Part shown: piece by piece, positions 25,047 to 34,584 of the stretch
Position numbering within the stretch: the stretch's first letter is position 1
How the letters are laid out: the number at the start of each line of letters is the position of its first letter
Source of the DNA: Nitrospinaceae bacterium
GTDB lineage: Bacteria; Nitrospinota; Nitrospinia; Nitrospinales; VA-1
DNA length: 64,000 nt
Assembly (NCBI GenBank): GCA_021604505.1
Contig: BQJC01000001.1
Location: 1,068,501 to 1,132,500 of the forward strand
Direction of reading: 5' to 3'
Made by a program: the position numbers and the translations under genes
The notes under the pieces: generated by a model
What the model was told of the DNA's origin: nothing
Databases searched by the model: none
Seen by the model: the letters and a program-made list of their open reading frames with translations, nothing else

Positions 25047-25601
25047 TCAGCCCTTGAGCGTGATCTTTTTAATGGCCTTGGTCATTTTTTTCAATCGCGC
25101 CGCATTTTTGGCTTTGACCACGTTCTTGGACACTTTTTTTGTCTTCCCGGCTTTGTTGGCTGATTTGCCGTTGTTCAACCACCACTCCATATCAGCGAGG
25201 CATCGGTCGCGCCGGGCCTTGTCCATTTTGCGGAACTTGGCCAGAAGCTTTTTTTCACCGCTGTTGGAACTGATCAGGAAATCGTTTTTCAACCCCTTGA
25301 ACATCAGGCGTCCCTCATCCAGACTACCGCCGATGACTTCCAGTTTTTGGGAAGTTTTGGGCGTTTTTTCAACATCGGGGATCTTCAGGTCTTCGGCGTC
25401 TATCTTCGTGGTCAGCAGGCGGTCCAGGGAAATCTTCCCCAGCTTGGCCAGTTTTACCATGAGAGCAATGGGAGCGTCTCTTTCCCCTGCCTCGTAACGA
25501 ACGTAGGTTCGGAATCCAATATCTAAAACTTCGGACAGAGCTAATTGCGTGTAGCCAAAGTTCTTACGAATCGTTTTTAAATTTTGCGCCAGAATGGTCA
25601 T
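25047..25601 (-). CDS. XRE-family helix-turn-helix protein with basic tail
   Basis: DNA-binding protein of 184 residues. The HTH_XRE domain spans about residues 5-62 (LKTIRKNFGYTQLALSEVLDI, then YVRYEAGERDAP). A central region of unknown fold follows, and the last 35 residues are Lys/Ala-rich, like a histone-type tail that could add non-specific DNA affinity. The target is unknown. It is probably a chromosomal regulator rather than a phage repressor because the surroundings are housekeeping genes. Confidence 0.75.
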   Translation of the reverse strand: MTILAQNLKTIRKNFGYTQLALSEVLDIGFRTYVRYEAGERDAPIALMVKLAKLGKISLDRLLTTKIDAEDLKIPDVEKTPKTSQKLEVIGGSLDEGRLMFKGLKNDFLISSNSGEKKLLAKFRKMDKARRDRCLADMEWWLNNGKSANKAGKTKKVSKNVVKAKNAARLKKMTKAIKKITLKG

Positions 25602-25654
25602 CTTAAATGAGCCCTCTTGGTTTTTCTGATTTTTATTAGGATGGTTATTAATGG

Positions 25655-26401
25655 TCAGGCGAGTTCAATGCCGTTTTTTCTTAAAAACTTGTAAGCTTCT
25701 TCGATCCAATAGCGTTCTTTTTCCAGTTTATACTCCGGCAAGTCCTTGGAGGACCCGATGAGGCTTTTCATTTGATCAATCGCTTCCTGCTTTTGTCCGA
25801 TCTTGTCAAGCATGCGGCCGTAGTGATAATAGGCTTTGAAAAAAGCAAAAGAATCGATAACTTCCCGGTAGGTTTCAAGCGCCTTTTCTTCCATTCCCGC
25901 CATCCGGTAACACTCGGCGAGCCCGAAGATGGCGTTGCCGTAATCGTATTTTTTATCCTCTTTGATCAGCGCTTCCAGAACCTCCGCCGCTTCTGTGTAT
26001 TTTTCCAGGCCATGCAGGCTTTTTGCGAGCCCATACCTGGCTTCGTTCATTTCGGGGTCTTTTTTAATCGCCTCTTGAAATTGCGGGATGGCCAGTTCGT
26101 ATTTTTTTTGGTCGAGATAGGCGGTTCCCAGCTTTTCATAATGGTAGGCTTTTTCGTATTTTTTTATCAATTCTTTGAGGTGCAGGGTTTCTTCCGACTC
26201 CACCTCTCTGGGTTTCGATTGCACCGGAAAAAGGTTTCCCTGTTTTTTACCTTTCGCCTTAACCGCAAAATAGTAAATCACGGCGCCGACTGGGAACAAC
26301 ACCACCATGATAACAATCCAGATAAAATGTTCCTTGCGTTGGATGCAGTCCATACACATCCAGACCATGAACACAAGGCCGAGAACAATAAAAATATCCA
26401 T
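25655..26401 (-). CDS. Membrane-anchored TPR protein with PLDc_N-like start
   Basis: A 248-residue protein. Two hydrophobic segments (about 2-18 and 26-46, with the WIVIMVVLFPVGAVIYYF pattern) resemble the phospholipase D nuclease N-terminal membrane domain. Tetratricopeptide repeats occupy about 85-215 (YEKLGTAYLDQKKYELAIPQF, ARYGLAKSLHGLEKYTEAAE). It is probably an inner-membrane protein with a cytoplasmic TPR platform. The start follows the membrane segment closely, with no alternative. Confidence 0.7.
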   Translation of the reverse strand: MDIFIVLGLVFMVWMCMDCIQRKEHFIWIVIMVVLFPVGAVIYYFAVKAKGKKQGNLFPVQSKPREVESEETLHLKELIKKYEKAYHYEKLGTAYLDQKKYELAIPQFQEAIKKDPEMNEARYGLAKSLHGLEKYTEAAEVLEALIKEDKKYDYGNAIFGLAECYRMAGMEEKALETYREVIDSFAFFKAYYHYGRMLDKIGQKQEAIDQMKSLIGSSKDLPEYKLEKERYWIEEAYKFLRKNGIELA

Positions 26402-26495
26402 TAAATTGAAATCTTTTCAATTGAAATCTGTTGATAAAAATCTGCGTCAAAACCGGGACGGAAACGCATCCTCATTGAATGATGAGTTAAAAACA

Positions 26496-26840
26496 CTACA
26501 CAATTTCGTTATTAATATCAAGGAGCATGACCTTTGGCGCATATTTCTCCGCACCCGGGTCAATGATACCATAAGCGGCAATTATGATGCGATCATTTAT
26601 CTGAGCCAGGCGGGCGGCGGCTCCATTGAGAGATATCCCCCTGCTACCCCGTTTCCCGAGGATGGCGTAGGTGATGAACCGCGCGCCGGTGTTGATATTG
26701 TAGATATGAACCTGTTCGTAGGGAACGATTCCCGCCCGGTCCATTAAATCTTCATCGATTTCGATACTTCCCTCGTAATCCATCTTGGTGTCGGTGACGC
26801 GGGCGCGATGAAGCTTGGATGTTAACATTATTCGCTGCAT
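26496..26840 (-). CDS. panD: Aspartate 1-decarboxylase PanD
   Basis: Pyruvoyl enzyme that converts L-aspartate to beta-alanine for pantothenate synthesis. Starting at ATG 26840, the self-cleavage site YEGS places Gly24 and Ser25 exactly at the canonical positions, which fixes the start. Ser25 becomes the pyruvoyl group. Conserved Lys9, His11 and the NGAAARL motif are present. The 114-residue length is typical of the family. The gene overlaps the end of panC by 13 nt, forming a panB-panC-panD operon. Confidence 0.95.
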   Translation of the reverse strand: MQRIMLTSKLHRARVTDTKMDYEGSIEIDEDLMDRAGIVPYEQVHIYNINTGARFITYAILGKRGSRGISLNGAAARLAQINDRIIIAAYGIIDPGAEKYAPKVMLLDINNEIV

Positions 26841-27697
26841 TCCACTCTCCTTACTATGCAATTGTCAATCAGCCGCGTTTTGCCGATTCGGACGGCAAGG
26901 GCGATCAATGATTTTTCTTTTATTTCGTCCTGCTCCACGAAACTTTCCGGGTCGCAGACCGAAATATAATCGATTTCAGTTTCCTCATGCTTTTCTATCT
27001 GATGACGAATTCCCGCGCGGATTTTGTCCGCCGAGGATTCGCCATTTTCGATCTCCTGTTTTGCGGCATCGAGAGCCTGAGAAAGAGACAAGGCAGGAGT
27101 TTTTTCTTCGTTCGACAAATAAAGATTCCGCGAACTTTTCGCCAGCCCCTCCGATTCCCTGACAATGGGCATGCGTCGGATGGTTGCATCGATATTGAGA
27201 TCCCGGAGCATGGTTTCAACCACCGTGACCTGTTGCCAGTCTTTTTCCCCGAAAAAACCGATGTGCGGACGAACGATATTGAACAGCTTCAAAACAACGG
27301 TGGCAACGCCGCGGAAAAACTGCGGACGGCTTTCTCCGCACAAATGATCCGTGATTTCCTCGACCGCCACAAAAGTTTTATAGCCCTTTGGGTACATTTC
27401 GTTTCGCGACGGCAAAAATAAAACATCCACCCCGGCCGATTCCAGTTGACGCTTGTCGCCTTCCAGGTCGGAAGGGTAGGTGTCCAGATCCTCATGGGCT
27501 CCAAACTGCGTGGGATTGACAAAAATGCTGACCACGGTTGTGCCGCAGGTGGCAAGCGATTCCCGGACCAGGCTCATGTGGCCTTCGTGCAACCCCCCCA
27601 TGGTCGGAACGAAACCGATGGTTTTATGAGAATCCCGGACCCGCTCCGACCATTGTTTCATTCTGGCGATGGATTCAATGATTTCCACGGGAATCAT
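26828..27697 (-). CDS. panC: Pantothenate synthetase PanC
   Basis: Cytoplasmic ligase that joins pantoate and beta-alanine using ATP. The 289-residue product has the nucleotidyltransferase motif [14 protein letters not shown] (HxGH), [18 protein letters not shown] and the KMSKS-like region SSRNLYLS, all in the usual order. It overlaps panB by 23 nt and panD by 13 nt, so the three genes are tightly coupled. Confidence 0.96.
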   Translation of the reverse strand: MIPVEIIESIARMKQWSERVRDSHKTIGFVPTMGGLHEGHMSLVRESLATCGTTVVSIFVNPTQFGAHEDLDTYPSDLEGDKRQLESAGVDVLFLPSRNEMYPKGYKTFVAVEEITDHLCGESRPQFFRGVATVVLKLFNIVRPHIGFFGEKDWQQVTVVETMLRDLNIDATIRRMPIVRESEGLAKSSRNLYLSNEEKTPALSLSQALDAAKQEIENGESSADKIRAGIRHQIEKHEETEIDYISVCDPESFVEQDEIKEKSLIALAVRIGKTRLIDNCIVRRVECSE

Positions 27698-28529
27698 CCA
27701 CTTTTTTCAAAGGTTTCTTTTCGCTGCCGTAGGAATGCTCTTTTCCCGGAAACGCCCCCGACCGCACCTCCTCGACATAACTGCCCACAGCTTTTTTTAT
27801 CTCTGCGTTCAAATCCGCGTAGCGCTTGACGAACTTTGGAGTGAAGTCCTGCGTCAACCCCAACAGGTCGTGGAGAACCAGTATTTGACCGTCACAATGA
27901 GGACCGGCGCCGATCCCGATGGTGGGGATTTTTAAACAATCGGTGATTTCACCGGCCAGGTCGCTGGGGATTCCCTCAAGGACAACGGCAAACGCACCCG
28001 CTTTTTCCAGTTCACGGGCATCCTGTTTTATCTGCCGGGCCTGAAGTAAATTTTTCCCCTGAACTTTGTATCCGCCAAACTGATGCACAGACTGCGGAGT
28101 GAGGCCGATGTGACCCATGACGGGAATTCCCACTTGAACGATGGCACGCACTTTTTCAGCAATTTTGACCCCTCCTTCCAACTTGACCGCCGCCGCGCCG
28201 CCTTCCTGCAAGAATCGACCGGCATTGGCGATCGCCTGTTCGTCCGAAACCTGATACGACATAAAGGGCATGTCTCCCACGACCAGGCTGTTTTGAACTC
28301 CGCGCGCAACCGCCCTGGTGTGCGCGATCATTTCATCCATGGTGACCGGAAGGGTATTTGGGAAACCGAGCGACACCATGGCGAGCGAATCTCCCACCAG
28401 GATGATGTCGATGTCCGTATCGTCGAGTATCCTGGCCAAACAGAAATCATAGGCAGTCAGAGCGGTTATTTTTGACCGGGATTTTTTCTTGCCGATGATG
28501 GCGGGTGGGGTGACCGGTTTTTTATCCAT
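27675..28529 (-). CDS. panB: 3-methyl-2-oxobutanoate hydroxymethyltransferase PanB
   Basis: Transfers a hydroxymethyl group from methylenetetrahydrofolate to alpha-ketoisovalerate, the first committed step to pantoate. Family motifs are [28 protein letters not shown] (read in parts), [14 protein letters not shown] and [11 protein letters not shown]. Length 284 is typical. ATG 28529 has CAGGAGAA upstream. It is first in the panBCD operon, and a terminator for the upstream kinase gene lies about 90 bp away. Confidence 0.96.
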   Translation of the reverse strand: MDKKPVTPPAIIGKKKSRSKITALTAYDFCLARILDDTDIDIILVGDSLAMVSLGFPNTLPVTMDEMIAHTRAVARGVQNSLVVGDMPFMSYQVSDEQAIANAGRFLQEGGAAAVKLEGGVKIAEKVRAIVQVGIPVMGHIGLTPQSVHQFGGYKVQGKNLLQARQIKQDARELEKAGAFAVVLEGIPSDLAGEITDCLKIPTIGIGAGPHCDGQILVLHDLLGLTQDFTPKFVKRYADLNAEIKKAVGSYVEEVRSGAFPGKEHSYGSEKKPLKKVDDSRGNH

Positions 28530-28615
28530 GACAGTTCTCCTGAACAGCTTTTTAATAACGCTGGACCTGAAAACAAGAGAAACCGGAAATTACGGCGGCG
28601 GGGGATTTATAAAAC

Positions 28616-28644
28616 AAAAAAACCCACCGACGCGGATCGATGGG
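28616..28644 (-). terminator. Intrinsic terminator after the deoxynucleoside kinase gene
   Basis: Arms 28623-28630 and 28637-28644 form an 8-bp stem with one G-U pair and a 6-nt loop. Seven T's follow on the minus strand (28622-28616). It separates the kinase transcript from panBCD. Confidence 0.7.
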
Positions 28645-28755
28645 CAGATGGAAAACTTCTACAAATCACATCTTCTTAGTTTGAAGCCTCGGCTAAAAGG
28701 TCCCCTTACAGATGCGATTTAATACGTACTCATTTATTGCCCCGTCACGGTCCTG

Positions 28756-29415
28756 TCAGGATCCAAGCGGATTGTAATATTCTCTGCCAATTTTATGATG
28801 ATTGATCTTTTTTATCAACTCCTCAAGGTCACCTTTTTTTTCGACGAAATCGATTTCATTGGTGTTGACGACCAGAAGGGGCGTGTCAGAATAATAAAAG
28901 AAAAAATTGTTGAAAGCCTTGTTGACATCTTCGAGGTAGTCCCAATCCAGGTAGGATTCGTAATCCCGGCTTCTTTTTTCGATCCGTTCTTTAAGAATTT
29001 CGGTATCGGCTTGCAGAAAAATGACCAGATCTGGCTTAGGTGTGCGAATTTTTATAAGGTCATAGATTTGATTGTACAGTTGAAGTTCATGGCCGTTCAG
29101 GTTGAGATTGGCGAAAAGAGGATCGCGCTGGAATAAAAAATCCGTCAAGACCACTGAATTAAAAAGATCTCTTTGCGCCAGGTCGAGATATTGGGTGTAG
29201 CGGTTCAGTAAAAAAAAAATCTGCGTCTGAAAGGCCAGCGATTCCTTATCCTGATAAAACTTGGGGAGAAAGGGATTGCCATCGTCATTTTCCAGGACCA
29301 TCTTGGCGTCGAATTGCTTTCCCAGCAACTTGACGAGGGAGGTTTTTCCAGCTCCGATAGCCCCTTCGACCGCGATGAATTTTGGCTCGATAACGGGTTT
29401 TATCGTGGTGACCAT
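28756..29415 (-). CDS. Deoxynucleoside kinase family protein
   Basis: Cytoplasmic kinase of 219 residues that phosphorylates deoxynucleosides for salvage. The P-loop is GAIGAGKTSL (about residues 19-28). Other family motifs are LNRYTQYLDLAQRDL, LTDFLFQRDPLFA and the DLVIFLQADTEILKERIEKRSRDYE lid region. The fold belongs to the dCK/dGK family; base specificity cannot be read directly. It is the last gene before a terminator and follows the response regulator by about 90 nt on the same strand. Confidence 0.85.
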   Translation of the reverse strand: MVTTIKPVIEPKFIAVEGAIGAGKTSLVKLLGKQFDAKMVLENDDGNPFLPKFYQDKESLAFQTQIFFLLNRYTQYLDLAQRDLFNSVVLTDFLFQRDPLFANLNLNGHELQLYNQIYDLIKIRTPKPDLVIFLQADTEILKERIEKRSRDYESYLDWDYLEDVNKAFNNFFFYYSDTPLLVVNTNEIDFVEKKGDLEELIKKINHHKIGREYYNPLGS

Positions 29416-29507
29416 CGATTCAATTTCCGCTCAGGGTATTATTGTCGAGAATTAAGCCGTCGAATTGAGTCTGTTTTATCTTGTATATCGGAATTAGCGG
29501 AAAAGGG

Positions 29508-29873
29508 TCATTGCGAAATGTTTTCGGCAAGGATTTCCCTGATGGTTGATTTCAATTCCCGCAGGTCCGCGGATTTCACCACATACGCATCCGACGCCCA
29601 GACTCGAAAATCCTGCTTATAACGCCCGTAGGCGGAACAAAGGATCACGGGGATCGGGCTTTTTTCTTCCTTTAATTTTCGCATGAACTCGATGCCGTCC
29701 ATTCCCGGCATTTTAATATCCAGAGTGATGATATCCGGCTTATCCAACTTGATTTTTTCCAGGGCCTCTTCCGCGGTTGCCGCTACGGTGACTTGATAGC
29801 CGATATCTTCCAGCTCTTCTTTATAAAGAAACCGGATGTTTTGCTCGTCATCAACAACCAATATTTTTTTCAT
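29508..29873 (-). CDS. Single-domain response regulator paired with GAF kinase
   Basis: CheY-like receiver of 121 residues, with acidic pair Asp8/Asp9 in LVVDDEQN, phospho-acceptor Asp52 in TLDIKMPGMDG, a Ser/Ala switch (LCSAYG) and the conserved Lys (VVKSAD). The start is ATG 29873; the longer frame adds nine residues without support. It lies 131 nt downstream of the sensor kinase on the same strand, so it is the likely phosphoacceptor. It has no output domain. Confidence 0.88.
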   Translation of the reverse strand: MKKILVVDDEQNIRFLYKEELEDIGYQVTVAATAEEALEKIKLDKPDIITLDIKMPGMDGIEFMRKLKEEKSPIPVILCSAYGRYKQDFRVWASDAYVVKSADLRELKSTIREILAENISQ

Positions 29874-30004
29874 ATCCCGCTCCAAACTGGAAAACCGCAT
29901 TCAGGGAACCGCCGTGGAAGTTTGTTTCCAGAAAAAACTGTAAATTAAAAATAGCAAAATAAATCACAAAATCGGCAGGACTCTCCGTTTTTATATCAAT
30001 CGCT

Positions 30005-31894
30005 TCAATTTTGCAATGGTAAATGAAGAAACACCGTGACCCCGCGGCCGAGATTGTTTTCGACCCGGATGGTCCCGCCGTGAATTTCAATTATCTTTCG
30101 GGAAATCGACAAACCGAGGCCTGTTCCGGATGATTTAGTGGTGAAGAACGGATTAAAAATATTTTCAAAAATATCCTGAGGAATGCCGCCTCCGGTGTCT
30201 TCGATTCGCACGGTGATGACATTTTTCCCTCCAATATATTCGCCACGGTAAGTTTGCAGGGTGAGATCGCCTCCCGATGGCATGGACTCCATAGCATTGT
30301 ATATAAGATTGATCAGGACTTGTTTGATTTTGGGTTTGTCGAGCCTAAGGCGGGGAAGGTTTTTTTCCAATTGGCGGTGCACGGCAATGCTTTTCATAAA
30401 AAAACCGGATTTGAATAGAAAAGCCCCTTCTTCAAGAAGCTCATTGATATCGCATTCTTCGCGTTCCAACACGCCGGCCTTGGAATATAGGAGGATATTG
30501 GTCAACAGTTTTTCCAGGCGGTCCACCTCCGTCATAATGATATTGGAATACTCCGCAATGCTTTCCAGTTCTTCCCCGTGATCGTGCTTTGCGGAAAAAT
30601 TTTCGATCTTTTTTTTGAGACGGCGGGCAAAGCCGCCGATAGAAACCATCGGGTTCTTGATTTCGTGTGCCACCTCGGCGGAAATTTCTCCCAAAGCGGC
30701 AAGTTTTTCCGACTGCACCAGTTGCTCTTTGGTGGAGAGAAGTTCCCTGTTGGCCTCCAGCAGTTTGGTGAGCAGCCGGGAGTTTTCAATGACCCAGCTC
30801 GCATGCGTGGCGAAGCGGGTCAAAAGACGGAGTTGCTCGTCTGTAATGGGTTGGTTGTTGTAGCGGTTGTCCACCAGGATGACGCCCAAAACCTCCTTGT
30901 GGGCGATGAGCGGTACCGTGGCGAAAGAATTCGTGCCCAGCGCATGAATGAATTCCTCACTCACCAGGGGATGGTTTCCTGCATTAATGAGATTGAACGG
31001 AGATTTCTGAATCACCGTTTCGACCAGGATATTTTCATTAGGCTGGATCGGGAAATTCAAGCTCTCAACGAATTGATTGAAGGCGGAGTACTTGTATTCA
31101 TCCTTGTCCGCCTCAGAGACCACCCATTGCAGCATATTTCTTTTTTTATGTCCCCATTCCGTCCAGATGCGGAAGGCATCTTCCGGAGAATCCGGCCCGA
31201 GGCCCATGTATCCCTGCAGGGTATCGGTTTTTTCGTTGATGATAAAAATCATGGCGCGGTTGAACCCGCCCGCTTCGCCCATGGTGATGCCGCTCAGAAT
31301 GATCCACAGCCCATGTTCCAGTTTGATGGAGGTTTGCACCGCCAGACTGATATCGTAGAAAATGGTTTGTTCTTTCAGGAGCATCTGGCTGTTGCTGTAT
31401 AACATGGCGTTTCGGATGCACCCGGACATCTGGCTGGCGATGGTTTCCATAATCAGGATTTCCAGGTCCGTGAACATCCTTTGTTCCACACTGTGAACGT
31501 TGACGACGCCGATGCACTGCTCGCTCACCAGAATGGGAACCGACAGCATGGATTTGAATTTTTCCTCTTCGATTTCGGGAAAGTAGACAAACCGCGGATC
31601 ATTGTGGGCGTCGCTGAGAGCGAGAGTGCTCTTGTTCTCGGCCACCCAGCCGGTGATGCCCTTGCCGATTTCCAGGCGGATGAATTGCGAGGTGTCCTGG
31701 GGAAGTCCACTGCTGGCCTTGAGAATCAAAAACTTCGAGTTTTCATCGGCGAGATAGATTGAGGAACTGTCAGTGTGCAACTTGGTTTTGATGACCTCGA
31801 TGATTTGTTCCAGAGTTTCATCGAGATCGAGAGTGGCATTGGCGATGCGGGTGATATCCTGAAGGATTTCTACGCCGAGTGTATTTTCATCCAT
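30005..31894 (-). CDS. Cytoplasmic GAF-GAF sensor histidine kinase
   Basis: Sensor kinase of 629 residues with no membrane segment. A first GAF domain spans about residues 10-165 and a second, more divergent one about 185-370. A coiled linker is followed by the HisKA box with His410 in EVAHEIKNP and a HATPase_c domain (DTGGGIP, GTGLGLSISRKIIE). It may sense a soluble ligand or redox state through the GAF domains. The start is 6 nt after the glgA stop, so it is co-transcribed with galT-glgA, which suggests a link to carbon-storage status. The partner is probably the receiver at 29508. Confidence 0.9.
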   Translation of the reverse strand: MDENTLGVEILQDITRIANATLDLDETLEQIIEVIKTKLHTDSSSIYLADENSKFLILKASSGLPQDTSQFIRLEIGKGITGWVAENKSTLALSDAHNDPRFVYFPEIEEEKFKSMLSVPILVSEQCIGVVNVHSVEQRMFTDLEILIMETIASQMSGCIRNAMLYSNSQMLLKEQTIFYDISLAVQTSIKLEHGLWIILSGITMGEAGGFNRAMIFIINEKTDTLQGYMGLGPDSPEDAFRIWTEWGHKKRNMLQWVVSEADKDEYKYSAFNQFVESLNFPIQPNENILVETVIQKSPFNLINAGNHPLVSEEFIHALGTNSFATVPLIAHKEVLGVILVDNRYNNQPITDEQLRLLTRFATHASWVIENSRLLTKLLEANRELLSTKEQLVQSEKLAALGEISAEVAHEIKNPMVSIGGFARRLKKKIENFSAKHDHGEELESIAEYSNIIMTEVDRLEKLLTNILLYSKAGVLEREECDINELLEEGAFLFKSGFFMKSIAVHRQLEKNLPRLRLDKPKIKQVLINLIYNAMESMPSGGDLTLQTYRGEYIGGKNVITVRIEDTGGGIPQDIFENIFNPFFTTKSSGTGLGLSISRKIIEIHGGTIRVENNLGRGVTVFLHLPLQN

Positions 31895-31900
31895 GAGGCT

Positions 31901-33361
31901 TTACCTCTTGAGGGCCCGAAGATAAGCCCGGTTGTATTTCCGGGCGGCCCGGTCCCAGCTGTGGTTCGTTTCCATGCCGTTGAGCATCAGCCGGCGCCAA
32001 TGTCTCTTCTTTTGAAAAACGGATAGGGCTTTTTGAACCGCGCGAGCGAAAAAATCAGCTTCAAATTTTTTAAATTTGAAACCCGTCCCCTTCAATGTTT
32101 TACCGTTGAATTCCTTGATGGAGTCCTGCAACCCTCCCACCGCGCGAACCACGGGGACGGTTCCGTATTGCAGAGAATACATTTGCGTCAGCCCGCAGGG
32201 CTCGTATTGCGAAGGCATCAATAACAAATCGCTTCCGGCCAGAACTTTATGCGCCAGCGTCTCATCGAATCCGATAAAGGTGCCCACTTGACCGGGAAAC
32301 CGTTTGCGCATTTTCAAAAAATATTCTTCGTATCGCGCGTCTCCCGATCCCAGCATGACAAACGCCGCGCCTTCATCCAGAATATCATCCATCGCTTCAA
32401 TCACCAGTTCGATTCCTTTTTGGCTGGAGAGGCGGGTGACCATCGACAGTATGGGAATTTTATCATTTATCTTGAGAGAAAATATATCTGCCAGCCTGCT
32501 TTTACAGACCGATTTTCCTTTTAAGGATTTGGGACTGTAGGTTTGTTCAATCAACGGATCGAGAGCAGGATTCCATTCCACCGTATCGACGCCGTTTAAA
32601 ATGCCGATCAGGTCCTTGGAGCGTTTGCGTAGCACGCCGTCCATTTTGAAGCCATACGCTTTGGTCTGAATTTCCTTTGCGTAAGCCGGGCTCACCGTGT
32701 TCAAAAGATCCGCGTAGACCAATCCGGCCTTTAAAAAGCTGAAATGGTTATAAAACTCCACGCCCTCAGGTGTGTAAGCCGAGAAGGGGAGGCCGGCGGT
32801 TTTCAGCTCCGAAGAAGGAAAGTTCCCCTGATAACCCAGATTGTGGATCGAAAAAAGGGTGCGGATATTTTTGAACCAGCGGTTTTTTGCGTAAACGGTT
32901 TTTAGATAAGCCGGGACCAGCCCCGTTTGCCAATCATTGCAATGAATGATGTCCGGTTGGAAGCGAATGGATTTGCAAACCTCCAGAACCGACCGGCAAA
33001 AGAAAGCGAATCGTTCCGCATTGTCGGGGTAATCCCCATGGCTCGTTCCATAAATCCCATCGCGCGCATAATAGGTGTCGTTGCCGACGAAATAAATCGG
33101 GATGCCGCCATTGAGGTTTCCCTGAAACACAAATCCTTTTTTCTGAACTCCCCCGATGGGAACGTCAACGTCGAGACCGACAGGATGCATGCCGAGCGGA
33201 CACTTTACGACGGATTGGTATTTCGGCATGATGACCCTGACGTCGTGCCCCAGCTGTTTTAACGCTTTAGGCAGGGAGCCTGCGATATCGGCGAGGCCTC
33301 CGGTTTTTGCGTAAGGGTAGACTTCCGACGCGGCAATGAGTATTTTTAATTTTTGAGCCAT
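31901..33361 (-). CDS. glgA: Glycogen synthase GlgA
   Basis: GT5 glycosyltransferase that extends alpha-1,4-glucan from ADP-glucose. The 486-residue protein has the N-terminal donor motif KTGGLADIAGSLPKAL, the catalytic-domain HCNDWQTGLVPAYLK motif, and the C-terminal KxGL-like and GSGDARYEEYF, LLMPSQYEPCGLTQMYSL motifs. Length matches bacterial GlgA (about 480). It lies 6 nt downstream of galT and 6 nt upstream of the sensor kinase. Confidence 0.94.
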   Translation of the reverse strand: MAQKLKILIAASEVYPYAKTGGLADIAGSLPKALKQLGHDVRVIMPKYQSVVKCPLGMHPVGLDVDVPIGGVQKKGFVFQGNLNGGIPIYFVGNDTYYARDGIYGTSHGDYPDNAERFAFFCRSVLEVCKSIRFQPDIIHCNDWQTGLVPAYLKTVYAKNRWFKNIRTLFSIHNLGYQGNFPSSELKTAGLPFSAYTPEGVEFYNHFSFLKAGLVYADLLNTVSPAYAKEIQTKAYGFKMDGVLRKRSKDLIGILNGVDTVEWNPALDPLIEQTYSPKSLKGKSVCKSRLADIFSLKINDKIPILSMVTRLSSQKGIELVIEAMDDILDEGAAFVMLGSGDARYEEYFLKMRKRFPGQVGTFIGFDETLAHKVLAGSDLLLMPSQYEPCGLTQMYSLQYGTVPVVRAVGGLQDSIKEFNGKTLKGTGFKFKKFEADFFARAVQKALSVFQKKRHWRRLMLNGMETNHSWDRAARKYNRAYLRALKR

Positions 33362-33367
33362 TGATTA

Positions 33368-34372
33368 TTAAGAAGGTGCTTTCGTATTGCGCAGGGTTTC
33401 CGCCGCCATTTCGGGAAGAACGGGGTTGATGTAAAACCCGGTTCCCTGCTCGAAACCCGCCATCTTGGTCAGTTTAGGCATGATTTCAAAATGCCAGTGG
33501 TAGTGTTCGGCGTTGGCCCCGTTCACAGGCGCGGTATGCAAAACAAAATTATAAGAGGGTTCCCCAAGCGCATAACGCATTTTCATCAACGAATTTTTCA
33601 TGAGGGCGGCCAACTTGGAAAATTCCTCCGCTTCGCAATTTTCAAAGCGGTCCGAATGAAATTTTGGCAGGAGCCACATCTCGAAAGGAAACCGTGAGGC
33701 ATAGGGGCAAAGAGTGATGAACTTCTCATTTTCATTGATGATCCTAAGCCCGGTTTCTTTTTCCTGAGCGATGAGGTCGCAAAAAACACAGCGGTTATTG
33801 GAAACAAAATGACTTTCCGCACCAGTGATTTCCTCCGAGACCAATTCGGGAACGATGGGAAGGGCGATCAATTGACAGTGAGAGTGTTCCAGCGTGGCGC
33901 CTGCCGCTTCCCCGTGGTTTTTGAAAATCAGAATGTATTGGAAGCGCGGATCCTTTTTCAAATCCATAATCCTGTATTTAAAAGCCAATAAAGCGTCCTC
34001 CACCTTCTTTTCCGGGAGCAGGTCCAGATCCGCTTCGTGTTCGGGGGACTCAATGATGACCTCGTGCGCGCCGATGCCGTTCATCGTTTCGTACAGGCCG
34101 TTTTGGGTCCGTTCCATCTGGCCTTCGATTATTAACGCGGGAAATTTGTTGGGAACCACCCGTAATGTCCAGCCGGGAGTATCCGGAAGGGATTTATCGG
34201 GCCTGAAGGCCAGGATTTCCGGGGGGGTGGTGTTTTCATTGCCCTGGCAAAAGGCGCAACTGGCTTTGTGGAGCTTTTTCGCCGGAGGCGGAAAATCATG
34301 GGGGCGTTTTCCGCGGTCGGGAGAAATGATCACCCAGCGGTTCAATATGGGATCTTTTCTGAGTTCGGGCAT
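33368..34372 (-). CDS. galT: Galactose-1-phosphate uridylyltransferase GalT
   Basis: Leloir-pathway enzyme of the HIT superfamily that exchanges UMP between UDP-glucose and galactose-1-phosphate. The 334-residue protein begins LRKDPILNRWVIISPDRGKRP. It has the zinc ligands CAFCQGNE and CVFCDL, and the active-site motif LEHSHCQLIALP with the uridylylated His. In organisms with GlgA this type often acts on ADP-glucose or related sugars. It starts the galT-glgA-kinase operon, divergent from coaBC. Confidence 0.92.
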   Translation of the reverse strand: MPELRKDPILNRWVIISPDRGKRPHDFPPPAKKLHKASCAFCQGNENTTPPEILAFRPDKSLPDTPGWTLRVVPNKFPALIIEGQMERTQNGLYETMNGIGAHEVIIESPEHEADLDLLPEKKVEDALLAFKYRIMDLKKDPRFQYILIFKNHGEAAGATLEHSHCQLIALPIVPELVSEEITGAESHFVSNNRCVFCDLIAQEKETGLRIINENEKFITLCPYASRFPFEMWLLPKFHSDRFENCEAEEFSKLAALMKNSLMKMRYALGEPSYNFVLHTAPVNGANAEHYHWHFEIMPKLTKMAGFEQGTGFYINPVLPEMAAETLRNTKAPS

Positions 34373-34584
34373 GGAAAATGGGTTCCGTGAGGATGGGTTT
34401 TTTCGCAGAGACGAGCCGTAAACCCAATAAAAGCCGTATAGTAAGAAACAAGCCCAGGAATGTCAATCGGCGATGCCTCGGTGACCCGTTTTCAAGAAGG
34501 ATTAAATGGCAAAAGGCGTTGAACCCCTGCCTTCAAAACCCTATAATCATTTAAAACCAACAGGTTAATCATTCGACCCATAAT

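Noticed and set aside
30578..31402. Plus-strand frame opposite the histidine kinase
   Set aside because: No ribosome-binding site and a His/Phe-rich composition; the minus-strand kinase has complete domain motifs.
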